Under the pieces are notes generated by a model. That model was not told the origin of the DNA. It searched no databases and saw only the letters and a list, made by a program, of their open reading frames with translations. Below are positions 52,032 through 61,361 of a stretch of 64,000 bases of DNA, in pieces. Within the stretch, counting starts at the first letter, position 1. Each line of letters begins with the position of its first letter. The translations under genes and the position numbers were made by a program. The DNA is from Pyrinomonadaceae bacterium (lineage in GTDB: Bacteria > Acidobacteriota > Blastocatellia > Pyrinomonadales > Pyrinomonadaceae): the NCBI GenBank assembly GCA_028284415.1, contig JANQRU010000001.1, forward strand, positions 434,001 to 498,000, read 5' to 3'.

Positions 52032-53975
52032 CTAAGCCGTAGCAGGATTGTTTCCAGTTATCGGAGGAAGTATTGGCTTCTTGAATGGATTTTTTTCAGT
52101 CTCTTCAGGACTTCCATCATCATCCGAACTTGGAGTTTCATCGTCTCCGTCCAAAGGTAATCCAGCAACAACTCTGCGAATTTGAACACTATCTAATGTC
52201 TCATGTTCAAGTAATGCTTCTGACAAACGAACCATTGCATCAGCATTTTCATTTAAGATTTGTCTAGCACGTTCATATTGTTCATCAACAATTTTACGTA
52301 CTTCCTGATCAATCTTAATTGCAGTGTCTTCTGAATAATCACGATGCTGATTAATTTCACGACCTAAGAAAATCTGTTCATCTTTCTTACCAAAAGTAAG
52401 GGGTCCAAGTGAACTCATTCCATATTCGCAAACCATTGCACGTGCAAGGTCTGTTGCCCGCTCAATATCATTTGAAGCACCGGTTGTTACATTTTCATTA
52501 CCAAAATAAATTTCTTCAGCCAAGCGTCCACCCATGAGTATTGCGATCTGGCTGGTTAAATATTCTCTTGTGTGACTATGTTTATCCGTTTCAGGGAGTT
52601 GCATTGTGACACCAAGAGCCATACCACGCGGAATTATCGAAACCTTGTGTACAGGATCAGCTTGCGGAACTTTCAAGCCAACGAGCGTGTGCCCGGCTTC
52701 GTGATAAGCAGTGAGTTTCTTCTCATCATCTGAAAGAACCATACTCTTACGCTCAGCACCCATCATTACTTTGTCTTTGGAAACCTCAAAATCTGACATT
52801 GTAACGACTTTTTTATCGTATCGAGCCGCATTCAAAGCTGCTTCATTAACAAGGTTTGCTAGGTCTGCACCAGTAAATCCTGGAGTTCCACGAGCAATGA
52901 CGCTGATGTCAACGTTTTCGTCCAAAGGAATTTTGCGTGTGTGAACTTTGAGAATTCCTTCACGCCCCTTGATGTCTGGGCGACCGACTACAACACGTCT
53001 ATCAAAACGTCCGGGTCTTAATAATGCCGGATCAAGAACGTCAGGTCGGTTAGTTGAAGCCATCAAGATTACGCCGTCATTTGACTCAAAACCGTCCATT
53101 TCAACAAGAAGTTGGTTCAAAGTTTGTTCGCGTTCATCATGTCCGCCACCGAGTCCTGCTCCACGGTGTCTTCCAACCGCATCAATCTCATCAATAAAGA
53201 TTATGCAAGGAGCATTTTTCTTACCTTGTTCAAATAAGTCTCTGACACGGGAAGCACCAACTCCAACAAACATTTCGACGAAATCAGAACCTGAAATTGA
53301 GAAAAAAGGAACATTAGCTTCACCAGCTACTGCTTTTGCCAATAAGGTTTTCCCTGTTCCTGGAGGTCCCACCATCAAAACGCCTTTTGGAATTTTACCG
53401 CCAAGTTTTTGGAATTTTTGCGGGTCTTTCAAGAATTCGATGATCTCTTCTAATTCTTCTTTTGCTTCTTGCACACCAGCAACATCTTTGAATGTTACAC
53501 GTTTTTGCTGATTGTTGAGCAGTTTAGCTTTCGATTTACCAAAGCTAAGTGCTTTGTTACCACCAGCTTGCATCTGACGCAAAGTAAAGATCAAAAATCC
53601 TATCAAAAGCAAAAATGGAAGAGCGTTAAGCAAAACTATCCAAAACCAACCGCTTGAAGCTTGTTCTAATTCGGTTTTAATAGAGTTTGGTTTCTCAGCG
53701 TTTACTTTATTGATTGCACCAAGAATTACCTCTCTTGTTGCATCACTGGCATCAAGCGGAGTGATATACTTCTTACCATTCTTGTCTTCTAGTTCTAGTT
53801 GACTTTGTTTAACAGACGCTGCGGTAATGTCTTTGTTTTGTATAAAGGTTAAAGCTTTATCAAATGAAATTTCCTCAGGATTTGCTGATTGTTTGCTTTG
53901 TAAAAACCATACAAAAAGCAATGCACTGGAAATTATCATTACCCATAACAGGACTTGTTTTGCTTTAGAATTCAA
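52032..53975 (-). CDS. ftsH: ATP-dependent zinc metalloprotease FtsH
   Basis: 647 residues. Two N-terminal membrane helices (about 6-25 and 107-128) flank a short periplasmic part. AAA+ module: [23 protein letters not shown] (Walker A), [14 protein letters not shown] [16 protein letters not shown] (Walker B), pore motif [17 protein letters not shown], and second region [15 protein letters not shown]. Protease: [12 protein letters not shown] (HEAGH zinc motif). A C-terminal tail rich in Asp/Glu/Pro. It degrades membrane and short-lived proteins. The ftsH-tilS adjacency is conserved in many bacteria. It ends in a strong terminator. Confidence 0.98.
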   Translation of the reverse strand: MNSKAKQVLLWVMIISSALLFVWFLQSKQSANPEEISFDKALTFIQNKDITAASVKQSQLELEDKNGKKYITPLDASDATREVILGAINKVNAEKPNSIKTELEQASSGWFWIVLLNALPFLLLIGFLIFTLRQMQAGGNKALSFGKSKAKLLNNQQKRVTFKDVAGVQEAKEELEEIIEFLKDPQKFQKLGGKIPKGVLMVGPPGTGKTLLAKAVAGEANVPFFSISGSDFVEMFVGVGASRVRDLFEQGKKNAPCIIFIDEIDAVGRHRGAGLGGGHDEREQTLNQLLVEMDGFESNDGVILMASTNRPDVLDPALLRPGRFDRRVVVGRPDIKGREGILKVHTRKIPLDENVDISVIARGTPGFTGADLANLVNEAALNAARYDKKVVTMSDFEVSKDKVMMGAERKSMVLSDDEKKLTAYHEAGHTLVGLKVPQADPVHKVSIIPRGMALGVTMQLPETDKHSHTREYLTSQIAILMGGRLAEEIYFGNENVTTGASNDIERATDLARAMVCEYGMSSLGPLTFGKKDEQIFLGREINQHRDYSEDTAIKIDQEVRKIVDEQYERARQILNENADAMVRLSEALLEHETLDSVQIRRVVAGLPLDGDDETPSSDDDGSPEETEKNPFKKPILPPITGNNPATA

Positions 53976-54129
53976 CTTTTCGCCTCCAAAATAACTTTCA
54001 TCAAATAATTAGCTAAAATAACAATTCATTTTTATTAACAACTTTTTGATGAAATATTATCAATTTACGTTGTTCTTTATGAGCTAAGACTACACTTAAC
54101 TACAAACTTTTATTGTAGTTGCCCAAATG

Positions 54130-55137
54130 TCATTTTTCAACCTTTGTATCTTGGAAAAATAGTCGCCCTTTTTCTTTTTTTATAATAATAAATTCAGGAA
54201 GTTCCACAATTTTCCCACTTTTTCTGCTTTCAACTAATTTTATGATTGACTCTATGTGATTTAAACCGATTTGTCTCAGATTTCCTTTTCTTTTCTTTAT
54301 CCAACTTCTTAAAACTCTATAACGCATAGGTTTAGATAGATTTTTAAGATTTTTTATTGTTATGTGATCTCCATCTATTAGTTTTTCTTTATCTAGTTTT
54401 TCATATATCAAGTCATTAAAAAGTTCATTATCTGCGGATATGGTTTTGCTAGTATTTGCAAGAGTTTTAACAATGTTAGGATTAAATTCTTTCAAAAATG
54501 GAATTAATTTTTTTCTGACTTTGACACGCTTATAAGTTAAATCCTCATTCATTGCGTCATCTATAAATTTTATTTCGTTTTCATACAGAAAGTTTTCAGT
54601 ATCTGCTCGCAATGCCCAATTTAGCAAAGGTCGAACTATCAATACTTCATCATCAAAGGGTTGAGATTTGGGCTTCATAGCGGAAAGACCATCCAAACCA
54701 CTTCCACGGATTAGATTTATCAAAAAAGTTTCAGCCTGGTCATTGATTGTATGAGCTGTGATGATTGAATGAGCATTTTGTTGGTTAGCAGTTTTGATCA
54801 AAAATTTATATCTATTTTCTCTAGCCCATTGCTCTATATTGTCTTTTTTTTTAGGTTTTTCCGACGCTTTTTCTTCAACATAGTCAAAACCAACTTGTTT
54901 CGCAAAATTTTGGACAAAACCCGCATCACTTTTGCTTTCCTCTCCACGCAAATTGTGATTAAAATGAGCGATAATAAATTTATTCTTAAGCTTTTTTCTT
55001 TTGTGCAGATCAAATATAGCAGAACATAAAGCCATAGAATCTGCACCACCGGAAACAGCAATAACAATATTTTCATCTGAAAAAGGCATTTCTAAACGCC
55101 TCCACTCAGTTAATAAATTTCTGACGAAAGTATGCAT
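54130..55137 (-). CDS. tilS: tRNA(Ile)-lysidine synthetase TilS
   Basis: 335 residues, shorter than E. coli TilS (about 430) because the C-terminal substrate-recognition domain is reduced. The PP-loop motif is IVIAVSGGADSMALCSAIF (SGGADS), with FIIAHFNHNLRGEESKSD and ITAHTINDQAETFLINLIRGSGLDGLSAM following; LIVRPLLNWALRADTENFL ends the catalytic domain. It converts the wobble cytidine of tRNA-Ile(CAU) to lysidine, an essential step. Its ATG overlaps the stop of the ArgH-like gene (TAATG), so translation of the two is coupled. Next downstream is ftsH. Confidence 0.95.
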   Translation of the reverse strand: MHTFVRNLLTEWRRLEMPFSDENIVIAVSGGADSMALCSAIFDLHKRKKLKNKFIIAHFNHNLRGEESKSDAGFVQNFAKQVGFDYVEEKASEKPKKKDNIEQWARENRYKFLIKTANQQNAHSIITAHTINDQAETFLINLIRGSGLDGLSAMKPKSQPFDDEVLIVRPLLNWALRADTENFLYENEIKFIDDAMNEDLTYKRVKVRKKLIPFLKEFNPNIVKTLANTSKTISADNELFNDLIYEKLDKEKLIDGDHITIKNLKNLSKPMRYRVLRSWIKKRKGNLRQIGLNHIESIIKLVESRKSGKIVELPEFIIIKKEKGRLFFQDTKVEK

Positions 55138-56507
55138 TAAGAGTTTTTTTCTTCAAATTTTAGTTTATTTTTAGCTTCAATTATTGCTTCAGAAACTCTT
55201 GACTTTGAGGTTCCGCCGATTTGGTCTTTTTGCCTGATAATTTTGTCAATTTCCAAAATTTCAAAAATATCATTTTCAATTAATTCCGAAATATTCTTTA
55301 ATTCTTCATATGAAATAGAGGTTGTGTAAGTTTTTTTACTCAGATACTCAATTAATTTTTCAGCAATGGATTCCGACTCTTCAAATCGAACGTCTCTTTG
55401 CAGAAAGTATTCTACTATTTCTCTTTTGTCCAAAAACCGCATTTGAGCTTTTCTATTTATTTTTGTTTCGTTTAGTTTAATTTGAGGCAGTAAGTGAACA
55501 AGAATATTTAGAGTTTCTTTCAACAAATCGACAACTTGAATAATTATTTTGTTGTGAAAATAAAAATTATCATGGAAACCTAAGGTCAACCCCTTGATAC
55601 TATTGATCAATTCATTTTGGGAACTATATATCAGTGAACTCTTGCCTATTATTGAGTGAAAGACTGTTTCTAAATTTTCATTCTTATACTCAAAGAAGCC
55701 TATATTTCCTGATGAATAGTAAATAATATCTTCAGAAAAAGTATTTATATGATTAATTAATAAAGCAGAGGCATTTGCAAACTCCAGAACAAAATCTCTA
55801 TCACTGATTGAATCCAGGCTGTTATTAGTTATACCTTCAAAATTTAATTCTTTTGCAAGACCTTCCCTGTCAATTTCTACTGAGGTTCCATCTCCATTTT
55901 TCGAACCTAACGGGAGAGTATTATTCCTTCTCCAGACCTCATCCAATCTTTCTCTATCTCTGGAAAACATTTCAAAATAAGCCAAACACAAATGAGCAAA
56001 CAATATTGGACTTGCAGAAGAATTTTGCTTATTTATAAAAAACAAACATTCTGAGTGTTCACTTGCCTTAAGTATGATTTGAGACTGAAGATTTCTTACT
56101 AATTCTGAAATATTAGAAATCTCGGTTCTTAGCCAAAACCTCAAAACTGTTTGTTGTAAATCACCGTCTGTAATTCCAATTTTTATTTTGTGGGTTACTT
56201 CGCCGACTAATTGAAGCAATCTTTCGTAGATAAAATCAGTAACTGTTAATGATTGGTGAAAATTTAGGTATTCTTTATCAAATTCAGCTCGTTTGAAAAT
56301 AGTCTGTAAACCATTTTTAATTTTTTCTGACTCTTGTCGTTTAAGAATGCCAGCCTCAAAAAGTGCATCACAATATGCAATGTTGACCAACACTTCTGAT
56401 TCGAACAATTTTTTATCGGTCTTGAAGGTATTTTTAAAGTCTTTTACGAGTTTAAGAAGTTTTTTCTCTGAACTTTTTTCCAACGCTCTTTCGGCTTCAG
56501 TCATCAT
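55137..56507 (-). CDS. Argininosuccinate-lyase-like protein lacking the catalytic signature
   Basis: 456 residues, the full length of ArgH. Segments that align with ArgH: FAHLCLAYFEMFSRDRERLDEVWRRN (about 169-195), PLGSKNGDGTS then IDREGLAKELNF (199-223), and NSLDSISDRDFVLEFANASALL (229-250). But the superfamily signature SSIMPQKKNP, which carries the catalytic serine, is absent: about 281-296 reads TVFHSIIGKSSLIYSS. The HTGRSRNDQ segment is also lost (HKIKIGITDGDLQ). A working lyase is therefore unlikely, yet the frame is intact. It overlaps tilS by one base (TAATG). A regulatory or structural reuse of the fold is likely; a decayed but still open gene is the other option. Confidence 0.85.
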   Translation of the reverse strand: MMTEAERALEKSSEKKLLKLVKDFKNTFKTDKKLFESEVLVNIAYCDALFEAGILKRQESEKIKNGLQTIFKRAEFDKEYLNFHQSLTVTDFIYERLLQLVGEVTHKIKIGITDGDLQQTVLRFWLRTEISNISELVRNLQSQIILKASEHSECLFFINKQNSSASPILFAHLCLAYFEMFSRDRERLDEVWRRNNTLPLGSKNGDGTSVEIDREGLAKELNFEGITNNSLDSISDRDFVLEFANASALLINHINTFSEDIIYYSSGNIGFFEYKNENLETVFHSIIGKSSLIYSSQNELINSIKGLTLGFHDNFYFHNKIIIQVVDLLKETLNILVHLLPQIKLNETKINRKAQMRFLDKREIVEYFLQRDVRFEESESIAEKLIEYLSKKTYTTSISYEELKNISELIENDIFEILEIDKIIRQKDQIGGTSKSRVSEAIIEAKNKLKFEEKNS

Positions 56508-56618
56508 TGAATTTGGGAAGTTTATTGTTATTTTGACTGTATATATCTTACTATTACAACTAAATTTGGCTTATTTATCTTTTTCTTTTTCAAATTGTAT
56601 TTATTACTAATTGAAAAA

Positions 56619-57590
56619 ATGTGTAGCAAAAAACTATTCAATTTAGTCTTATTAACGCTTTTTCTTGTGCCTGTATCTATTTTTGCACAAGAAAAAGATA
56701 ATATTAATGCTACGTCACAAATTGTAACAGAAAATATTTCCAAAAGCTGTAAAGAACTGGATTTAGGGAAAAATACTCAATTACAATCACCTTTTTACCC
56801 AACTGAAGCTAAAACAGCGAGAATTGGTGGTTCCGTTCAAATAAAGGTTTTAATAAATGAAGATGGCAAAGTTGAAAAAATCTTAGACTCTAAAGGGAAT
56901 AAACTCCTTATCCCATCAGCACAAGAATCTGCCCTAAAAGCTGAATTTACACCAACAATTTGTGATGGAGTTGTAATAAAAACCAATGGAATAATTACTT
57001 ATAATTTTATTCCGATTGTCTTTACGGAAAACTATTTTATTCCTCAGAGTATTGAAGATTTTAGTGATGTGAGTGAAGGTTCTAATTATTACGAATCAAT
57101 ACTTTATCTAACTGAAAACTATAAATTAACTTTCGGATATGCTGACAAGAAATTCCATATGAATGCTCCTTTAACAAAAGGTGATTTCATACATTTTTTG
57201 CGTTTAACTTTGGATTTTCTGCAAAAAAGAGCTGAAATGTCCAATAAAATCCCACTTGAAATAGGTCTTTATTCACAATACAACCCACAAAAAATTAAAT
57301 CACCAAGAGAAATAAAGGATCTGGAAAAATCTCAACCATATTCTGAATCAACTGAATTTCTTGTTTCAAAGTACAATATCTCGTTAATAAATGATGAAAA
57401 AGAATTAAGAGGAAAACTCCCTTTAACTCAAAATGAAGTGATAAATTTTTGGCGAAAGATATTTGGCAAAGAGGCAGTCCCTGTAAACTTCAAACAAATA
57501 AAAACAGGCGACAGAATTTTTACACGCGGAGAGTTTGCATTGTTTCTACAAGAAAGTTTGTATGTTTTAACTTATAAAGTTCTTCCGTAG
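56619..57590 (+). CDS. Secreted protein with TonB-like and SLH-like domains
   Basis: 323 residues from the ATG at 56619 (MCSKKLFNLVLL), which opens a clean signal peptide ending near IFAQE; a TTG eight codons upstream would place extra residues before it. Residues about 50-130 hold a TonB C-terminal-type pattern (YPTEAKTARIGGSVQIKVLI, DGKVEKI, AQESALKAEFTP) without the usual membrane anchor and linker. After this, about 145-323 contains two S-layer-homology-like repeats (FSDVSEGSNYYESILYLTENY ... APLTKGDFIHFLRLTLDFL, and later a similar LPLTQNEVINFWRKIF stretch). This domain pair is unusual. Transcribed divergently from the ArgH-like gene; no neighbour explains it. Confidence 0.8.
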   Translation: MCSKKLFNLVLLTLFLVPVSIFAQEKDNINATSQIVTENISKSCKELDLGKNTQLQSPFYPTEAKTARIGGSVQIKVLINEDGKVEKILDSKGNKLLIPSAQESALKAEFTPTICDGVVIKTNGIITYNFIPIVFTENYFIPQSIEDFSDVSEGSNYYESILYLTENYKLTFGYADKKFHMNAPLTKGDFIHFLRLTLDFLQKRAEMSNKIPLEIGLYSQYNPQKIKSPREIKDLEKSQPYSESTEFLVSKYNISLINDEKELRGKLPLTQNEVINFWRKIFGKEAVPVNFKQIKTGDRIFTRGEFALFLQESLYVLTYKVLP

Positions 57591-57604
57591 AAGATATTGG
57601 CTAA

Positions 57605-58771
57605 TTAAAATTCCTTTAAATTTTCTATATAATTATCATAGTTTCTTTTCATTTCAACCATGCTGTCACCACCAAATTTCTCACGCATTGAATTTGCTAA
57701 AATAATCGCAAGCATTGCCTCGCCAATTACTCCTGCTGCTGTGACTGCCGTTATATCTGAACGCTCGAAAGCTGCTAAATCTTCTTTTTTTGTGTCAATA
57801 TCAACCGATTTTAGTGCCTTACGAAGAGTAGAAATAGGTTTTTTATAACCTCTAACGCGAAGTTCCTCCCCGTTTGTAATGCCACCTTCTAACCCTCCAG
57901 CTTTATTTCTGGCTCTTTTGTAATTATTATTTTCAAAAATGATTTCATCGTGAACTTCCGAGCCAAACAGCCCAGCGTTCTCAACTCCATTGCCGATTTC
58001 AACTGCTTTTACAGCTTGAATCGACATAATTGCTTGTGCAATTCGCCCATCAAGTTTTTCATTCCAAGAAGTATGCGAGCCTAATCCCACAGGAATATTT
58101 TTTGCTACTATCTCAAAGATTCCCCCAAGAGTGTCTCCATTTTCTTTAGCTTCATCTATGTGCTTGACCATTTCATCTTGTGTGTCATTATCTGCACATC
58201 GCAGAAGTGAATCATCAGGTATATTTTTTATTTCTCGCCAACTTACAGTAAGAGGCGATTCTGGAATATTTCCCAGTTTGATTACGTGGCTTAGAACTTC
58301 AATTCCAAAATTTTGTAGTAATTGTTTGGCAAAAGCTCCACAAGCTACTCTTGCGGCAGTTTCTCTTGCAGAAGCCCTTTCAAGTATATTTCTCAAGTCT
58401 CTGGTTTGAAACTTCTGTCCACCAGCCAGATCAGCATGACCGGGTCTTGGGCGCTTCACAATGCGAGGATTTTTAGGTAATTCTTCAATTTCTTCACTCG
58501 CCATTATTTTTTCCCAATGAACAAAATCCCGATTGGTTATCGTAATTGAAATTGGCGAACCAAGCGTTTTCCCGTGACGAACTCCAGACAAAATTTCAAT
58601 TTTATCTTGTTCAATCTTCATACGCCCACCACGACCGTAACCTTGCTGACGTCGCCAAAGTTCGTGGTTGATTTTTTCTATTTCTATTTTTAATCCTGAC
58701 GGAAGTCCTTCTATTATTGCAATTAAAGCTTTTCCGTGAGATTCTCCGGCAGTTGTGAATTTGAAGTTCAT
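57605..58771 (-). CDS. aroC: Chorismate synthase AroC
   Basis: 388 residues. The family pattern is clear: [49 protein letters not shown] (motif 1), [47 protein letters not shown] and [25 protein letters not shown] near the end. It makes chorismate from EPSP with reduced flavin, the last step of the shikimate path, and thus feeds PabB in this window. It is followed by nothing on its strand for 1 kb upstream except the EamA gene 8 nt before it. Start at 58771 gives [13 protein letters not shown]. Confidence 0.98.
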   Translation of the reverse strand: MNFKFTTAGESHGKALIAIIEGLPSGLKIEIEKINHELWRRQQGYGRGGRMKIEQDKIEILSGVRHGKTLGSPISITITNRDFVHWEKIMASEEIEELPKNPRIVKRPRPGHADLAGGQKFQTRDLRNILERASARETAARVACGAFAKQLLQNFGIEVLSHVIKLGNIPESPLTVSWREIKNIPDDSLLRCADNDTQDEMVKHIDEAKENGDTLGGIFEIVAKNIPVGLGSHTSWNEKLDGRIAQAIMSIQAVKAVEIGNGVENAGLFGSEVHDEIIFENNNYKRARNKAGGLEGGITNGEELRVRGYKKPISTLRKALKSVDIDTKKEDLAAFERSDITAVTAAGVIGEAMLAIILANSMREKFGGDSMVEMKRNYDNYIENLKEF

Positions 58772-58779
58772 AAATATGT

Positions 58780-59682
58780 TTAATTCTCGGTTTTTAATTC
58801 ACCTGTTACAGTTTTAATTTTCTTCCTGAACACGATTAGCCCAACGCTAGCAAGTATTAAAATCCCACCAATCAAAGTTTGTGGAAGCAATTTCTCGCCC
58901 AAAAAAATTGCTCCACAAACTACGGCAATTAATGGTGTAACAAGTGCAATAGTCATAGCCTTTGTAGATTCAATTTTACCTAAAAGCCAATAGTAGAGCC
59001 AAAAGGTCAGAACCGTTCCGAAAATTGATAAATACAAAATACTTATTATGGCAGACCAAGAATAATTGTAATTAAAAGGATTTCCCTCTTTAAAAAGAGC
59101 GATTATAATGACTGGAAATACTCCGCAAACCATCTGTCCAAAAACCAAACTAGCAGGGTGTATGTCGCCTCCTTTAGCTTTAGTCAAAATAGAAGCATGT
59201 GCTGCTGCATAGGCACCTATCACTATCGCTACACTTCCAGCAAAAGCCATCAAACTATTAACCCTGAGTTGTTCAATAAACACAATGCCAACACCGATTA
59301 TCCCAATTATGAGAGCAATGACTTTTAACCAGGTTATTTTTTCCTCAGGCAAATAGAACCAAGCTAAAACCAATCCAAATACAGGTATCATTGCTTGCAA
59401 GACAGCAGCCAGTCCTGAGGTAATATACAATTCACTCCAAAATACTAGACTGTAGTTAATTGTAAACTGCAATATTCCTGTTATTGCTAACAGTTTCCAT
59501 TCCCTTTTGGTTTTGGGTAACGGAATTTTATTAGCAATAATTATTAATCCGACAACAATGACGGCTAAGATAAACCTAATTGATGCAAAACTTAAGGGTG
59601 GTAAATCTTCAAGTCCTACTTTGATAAACAACCAAGTTGTTCCCCAAATCAGACACAGAATTAGCCACACTACAAATTTCAT
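58780..59682 (-). CDS. EamA-family (DMT) transporter
   Basis: 300 residues with ten hydrophobic helices in two repeats. Motif at the start: [34 protein letters not shown] (EamA repeat 1, GxxW), and [18 protein letters not shown] near its end; repeat 2 begins around residue 148 and ends with [32 protein letters not shown]. Drug/metabolite exporter superfamily (RhaT/YdcZ-like), usually amino acid or metabolite efflux. It lies 8 nt before aroC and is likely co-transcribed; an aromatic or related substrate would be speculation. Confidence 0.9.
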   Translation of the reverse strand: MKFVVWLILCLIWGTTWLFIKVGLEDLPPLSFASIRFILAVIVVGLIIIANKIPLPKTKREWKLLAITGILQFTINYSLVFWSELYITSGLAAVLQAMIPVFGLVLAWFYLPEEKITWLKVIALIIGIIGVGIVFIEQLRVNSLMAFAGSVAIVIGAYAAAHASILTKAKGGDIHPASLVFGQMVCGVFPVIIIALFKEGNPFNYNYSWSAIISILYLSIFGTVLTFWLYYWLLGKIESTKAMTIALVTPLIAVVCGAIFLGEKLLPQTLIGGILILASVGLIVFRKKIKTVTGELKTEN

Positions 59683-59752
59683 TTTTTGATTGTAAAGGGT
59701 TTATGAATAAAGGTCTAAGCGAGGATAAATTATTATTTTAGGAATGCTCATC

Positions 59753-60307
59753 CTAGTTTTTTTCATAAAAACTTAACCTTGATTCACCCTGTTTGACAAT
59801 TCTCCAACGTCTAATATTCTCAACTGAATCAGGCATAAAGTTTTTATTATGATGTTCAACAATTAACAAACCATCATCTTCTAAAATATCTGAATTATTG
59901 CTACCAATTATTGATAATATCTTTGAATAGTCTTTTTTGTAAGGTGGATCAAAATAGATTAACCCATAGTTTTTATCTTTTTGTTTAGTAAGAAATTTTT
60001 CTGCTGATAAGCAAAAAATTTCTGTAAAGTCTTCTGGTATAGATAACAAATCTAAATTTTCTTCGATTAATCCGCAGGCTTTTCTTGAAATATCCACAAA
60101 GGTAACAAAACCAATTCCTCTTGATAAAGCTTCAATCCCAATCGCACCTGTTCCTGCACACAAATCTAGTAATTTGGTGCTTGCATCAAATTTTGTTTGA
60201 AGAATATTAAAAAGTGTTTCTCTTAAACGGTCGGATGTTGGACGAGTTTTATTGTCGGAAGGGCTTTTTAGAACCCTTCCGCGAAATTCTCCTGCAATAA
60301 TACGCAT
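59753..60307 (-). CDS. rsmD: 16S rRNA (guanine(966)-N2)-methyltransferase RsmD
   Basis: 184 residues, standard length. MRIIAGEFRGRVLKSP is the RsmD N-terminus; KTRPTSDRLRETLFNIL, LLDLCAGTGAIGIEALSRG (SAM motif I), and the catalytic YFDPPYKKDY (DPPY at 120-123) follow, then LLIVEHHN near the C-terminus. It methylates guanine 966 of 16S rRNA. It starts immediately after the stop of a second RsmD-like gene (TAA then ATG). In this window the pair is the notable feature; this one is the canonical member. Confidence 0.93.
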   Translation of the reverse strand: MRIIAGEFRGRVLKSPSDNKTRPTSDRLRETLFNILQTKFDASTKLLDLCAGTGAIGIEALSRGIGFVTFVDISRKACGLIEENLDLLSIPEDFTEIFCLSAEKFLTKQKDKNYGLIYFDPPYKKDYSKILSIIGSNNSDILEDDGLLIVEHHNKNFMPDSVENIRRWRIVKQGESRLSFYEKN

Positions 60308-61126
60308 TTAAGATTTTCTTTCGTAGAAACTTATGGCAGTGTCACCTTTTACAACTACCTTAAACCTCTTTAAAACACCTATTCTTTCAGGAAAAAACAT
60401 TTCTGAATGATGCTCTATAACTAAAGCACCACGAGGTCTGATTGCTACTCCTCTTTCGAAATACTTTAATACCTGATCGTAATCAGTGTCATAAGGAGGA
60501 TCATAATAAACAACATCCCAAAAACGTCTTTTCTTGCTCATCTTTTTCAAAAAAGGAACTACTTCCATTTCATGGATTTCACCATGTCCTTCTTTGATCT
60601 CACAATTTTCTAAGTTTTTTCTTATAAAACTGCACATTTTAGCTGAGCGTTCTACAAAAGTTGCAAGCAATGCTCCTCTGGATATTGCTTCGATACCGAT
60701 AGTCCCTGCACCCGCACATAAATCTAAAAATCGCCCAGCACGTACTCTTCTAAATAAAATCCGAAACATAATTTCTCGAATTCTGCGAGCAGTTGGACGA
60801 ACTTTGGGAGAATCTGAACTTTTTAGATATTTGCCACGATGTTTTCCATCGGTTATTTGCATATCGGATACGATACGAGGTAAACGATTTTTCTTCCAAG
60901 GTGGAGTCGAACCTTTACCTTTGTTGAAACGTTTTTTTGGATTAAATTTGTTCCTTGATTGATAATTACCTTCCCCTTTTGAAAACCTTCTGTCCTTTTT
61001 TTTGAACCTGCTATTACGAGGCTCAGAATCCCATTTCTTGTAAGATTTGTCTTTGCCCTTCTTGTAATACTTTTTTTGACCATAAGGCTTGGGGGATCTT
61101 ACTGCTGTGTGTCGTCGGTCATTCAT
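60308..61126 (-). CDS. Second RsmD-like methyltransferase with basic disordered N-terminus
   Basis: 272 residues. The first ~85 are Lys/Arg/Gly-rich and disordered (KKYYKKGKDKSYKKW, NYQSRNKFNPKKRFNKGKG). The rest is an RsmD-type domain: MQITDGKHRGKYLKSSDSPKVRPTARRIREIMF, FLDLCAGAGTIGIEAISRGA (about 133-152), and catalytic YYDPPYDTDYDQ (DPPY at 209-212), then ALVIEHHSEMF and TAISFYERK, matching the tail of RsmD next to it. Both catalytic motifs are intact, so both genes may be active. A second rRNA guanine, another RNA, or a division of labour are possible. The basic tail suggests RNA binding. Confidence 0.88.
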   Translation of the reverse strand: MNDRRHTAVRSPKPYGQKKYYKKGKDKSYKKWDSEPRNSRFKKKDRRFSKGEGNYQSRNKFNPKKRFNKGKGSTPPWKKNRLPRIVSDMQITDGKHRGKYLKSSDSPKVRPTARRIREIMFRILFRRVRAGRFLDLCAGAGTIGIEAISRGALLATFVERSAKMCSFIRKNLENCEIKEGHGEIHEMEVVPFLKKMSKKRRFWDVVYYDPPYDTDYDQVLKYFERGVAIRPRGALVIEHHSEMFFPERIGVLKRFKVVVKGDTAISFYERKS

Positions 61127-61361
61127 TTTTATTCACCTGGTGCTATTTAGTTCCTTATGAGAATCACCAAAAGTTTTTTACTACTATTGGAATTAATAGT
61201 AGGTGGTCAGGAAAAAAACTAAGTTTTGGAAGATATCAGCAATACTGATATTTCATCTCAAAAATCTATGGAGAAACTGAGAAACTATTACTGTGATTTA
61301 ATCAAATCTTTAAACAAATTTCAAACTTTAAAGTATTAATTTATTACACAATTAATTGTGT

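Noticed and set aside
52948..53511. 187-codon plus-strand frame inside ftsH
   Set aside because: Antisense shadow of the conserved AAA+ region; no start signal and no family match.
54098..54120. Hairpin AACTACAA...TTGTAGTT as a tilS terminator
   Set aside because: On the minus strand no T tract follows and the stem is only eight bases; too weak to list as a terminator.
61346..61361. 16-nt perfect palindrome next to the recG stop as a terminator or binding site
   Set aside because: All A/T except four bases and too short in an AT-rich genome to be significant; mentioned only with recG.
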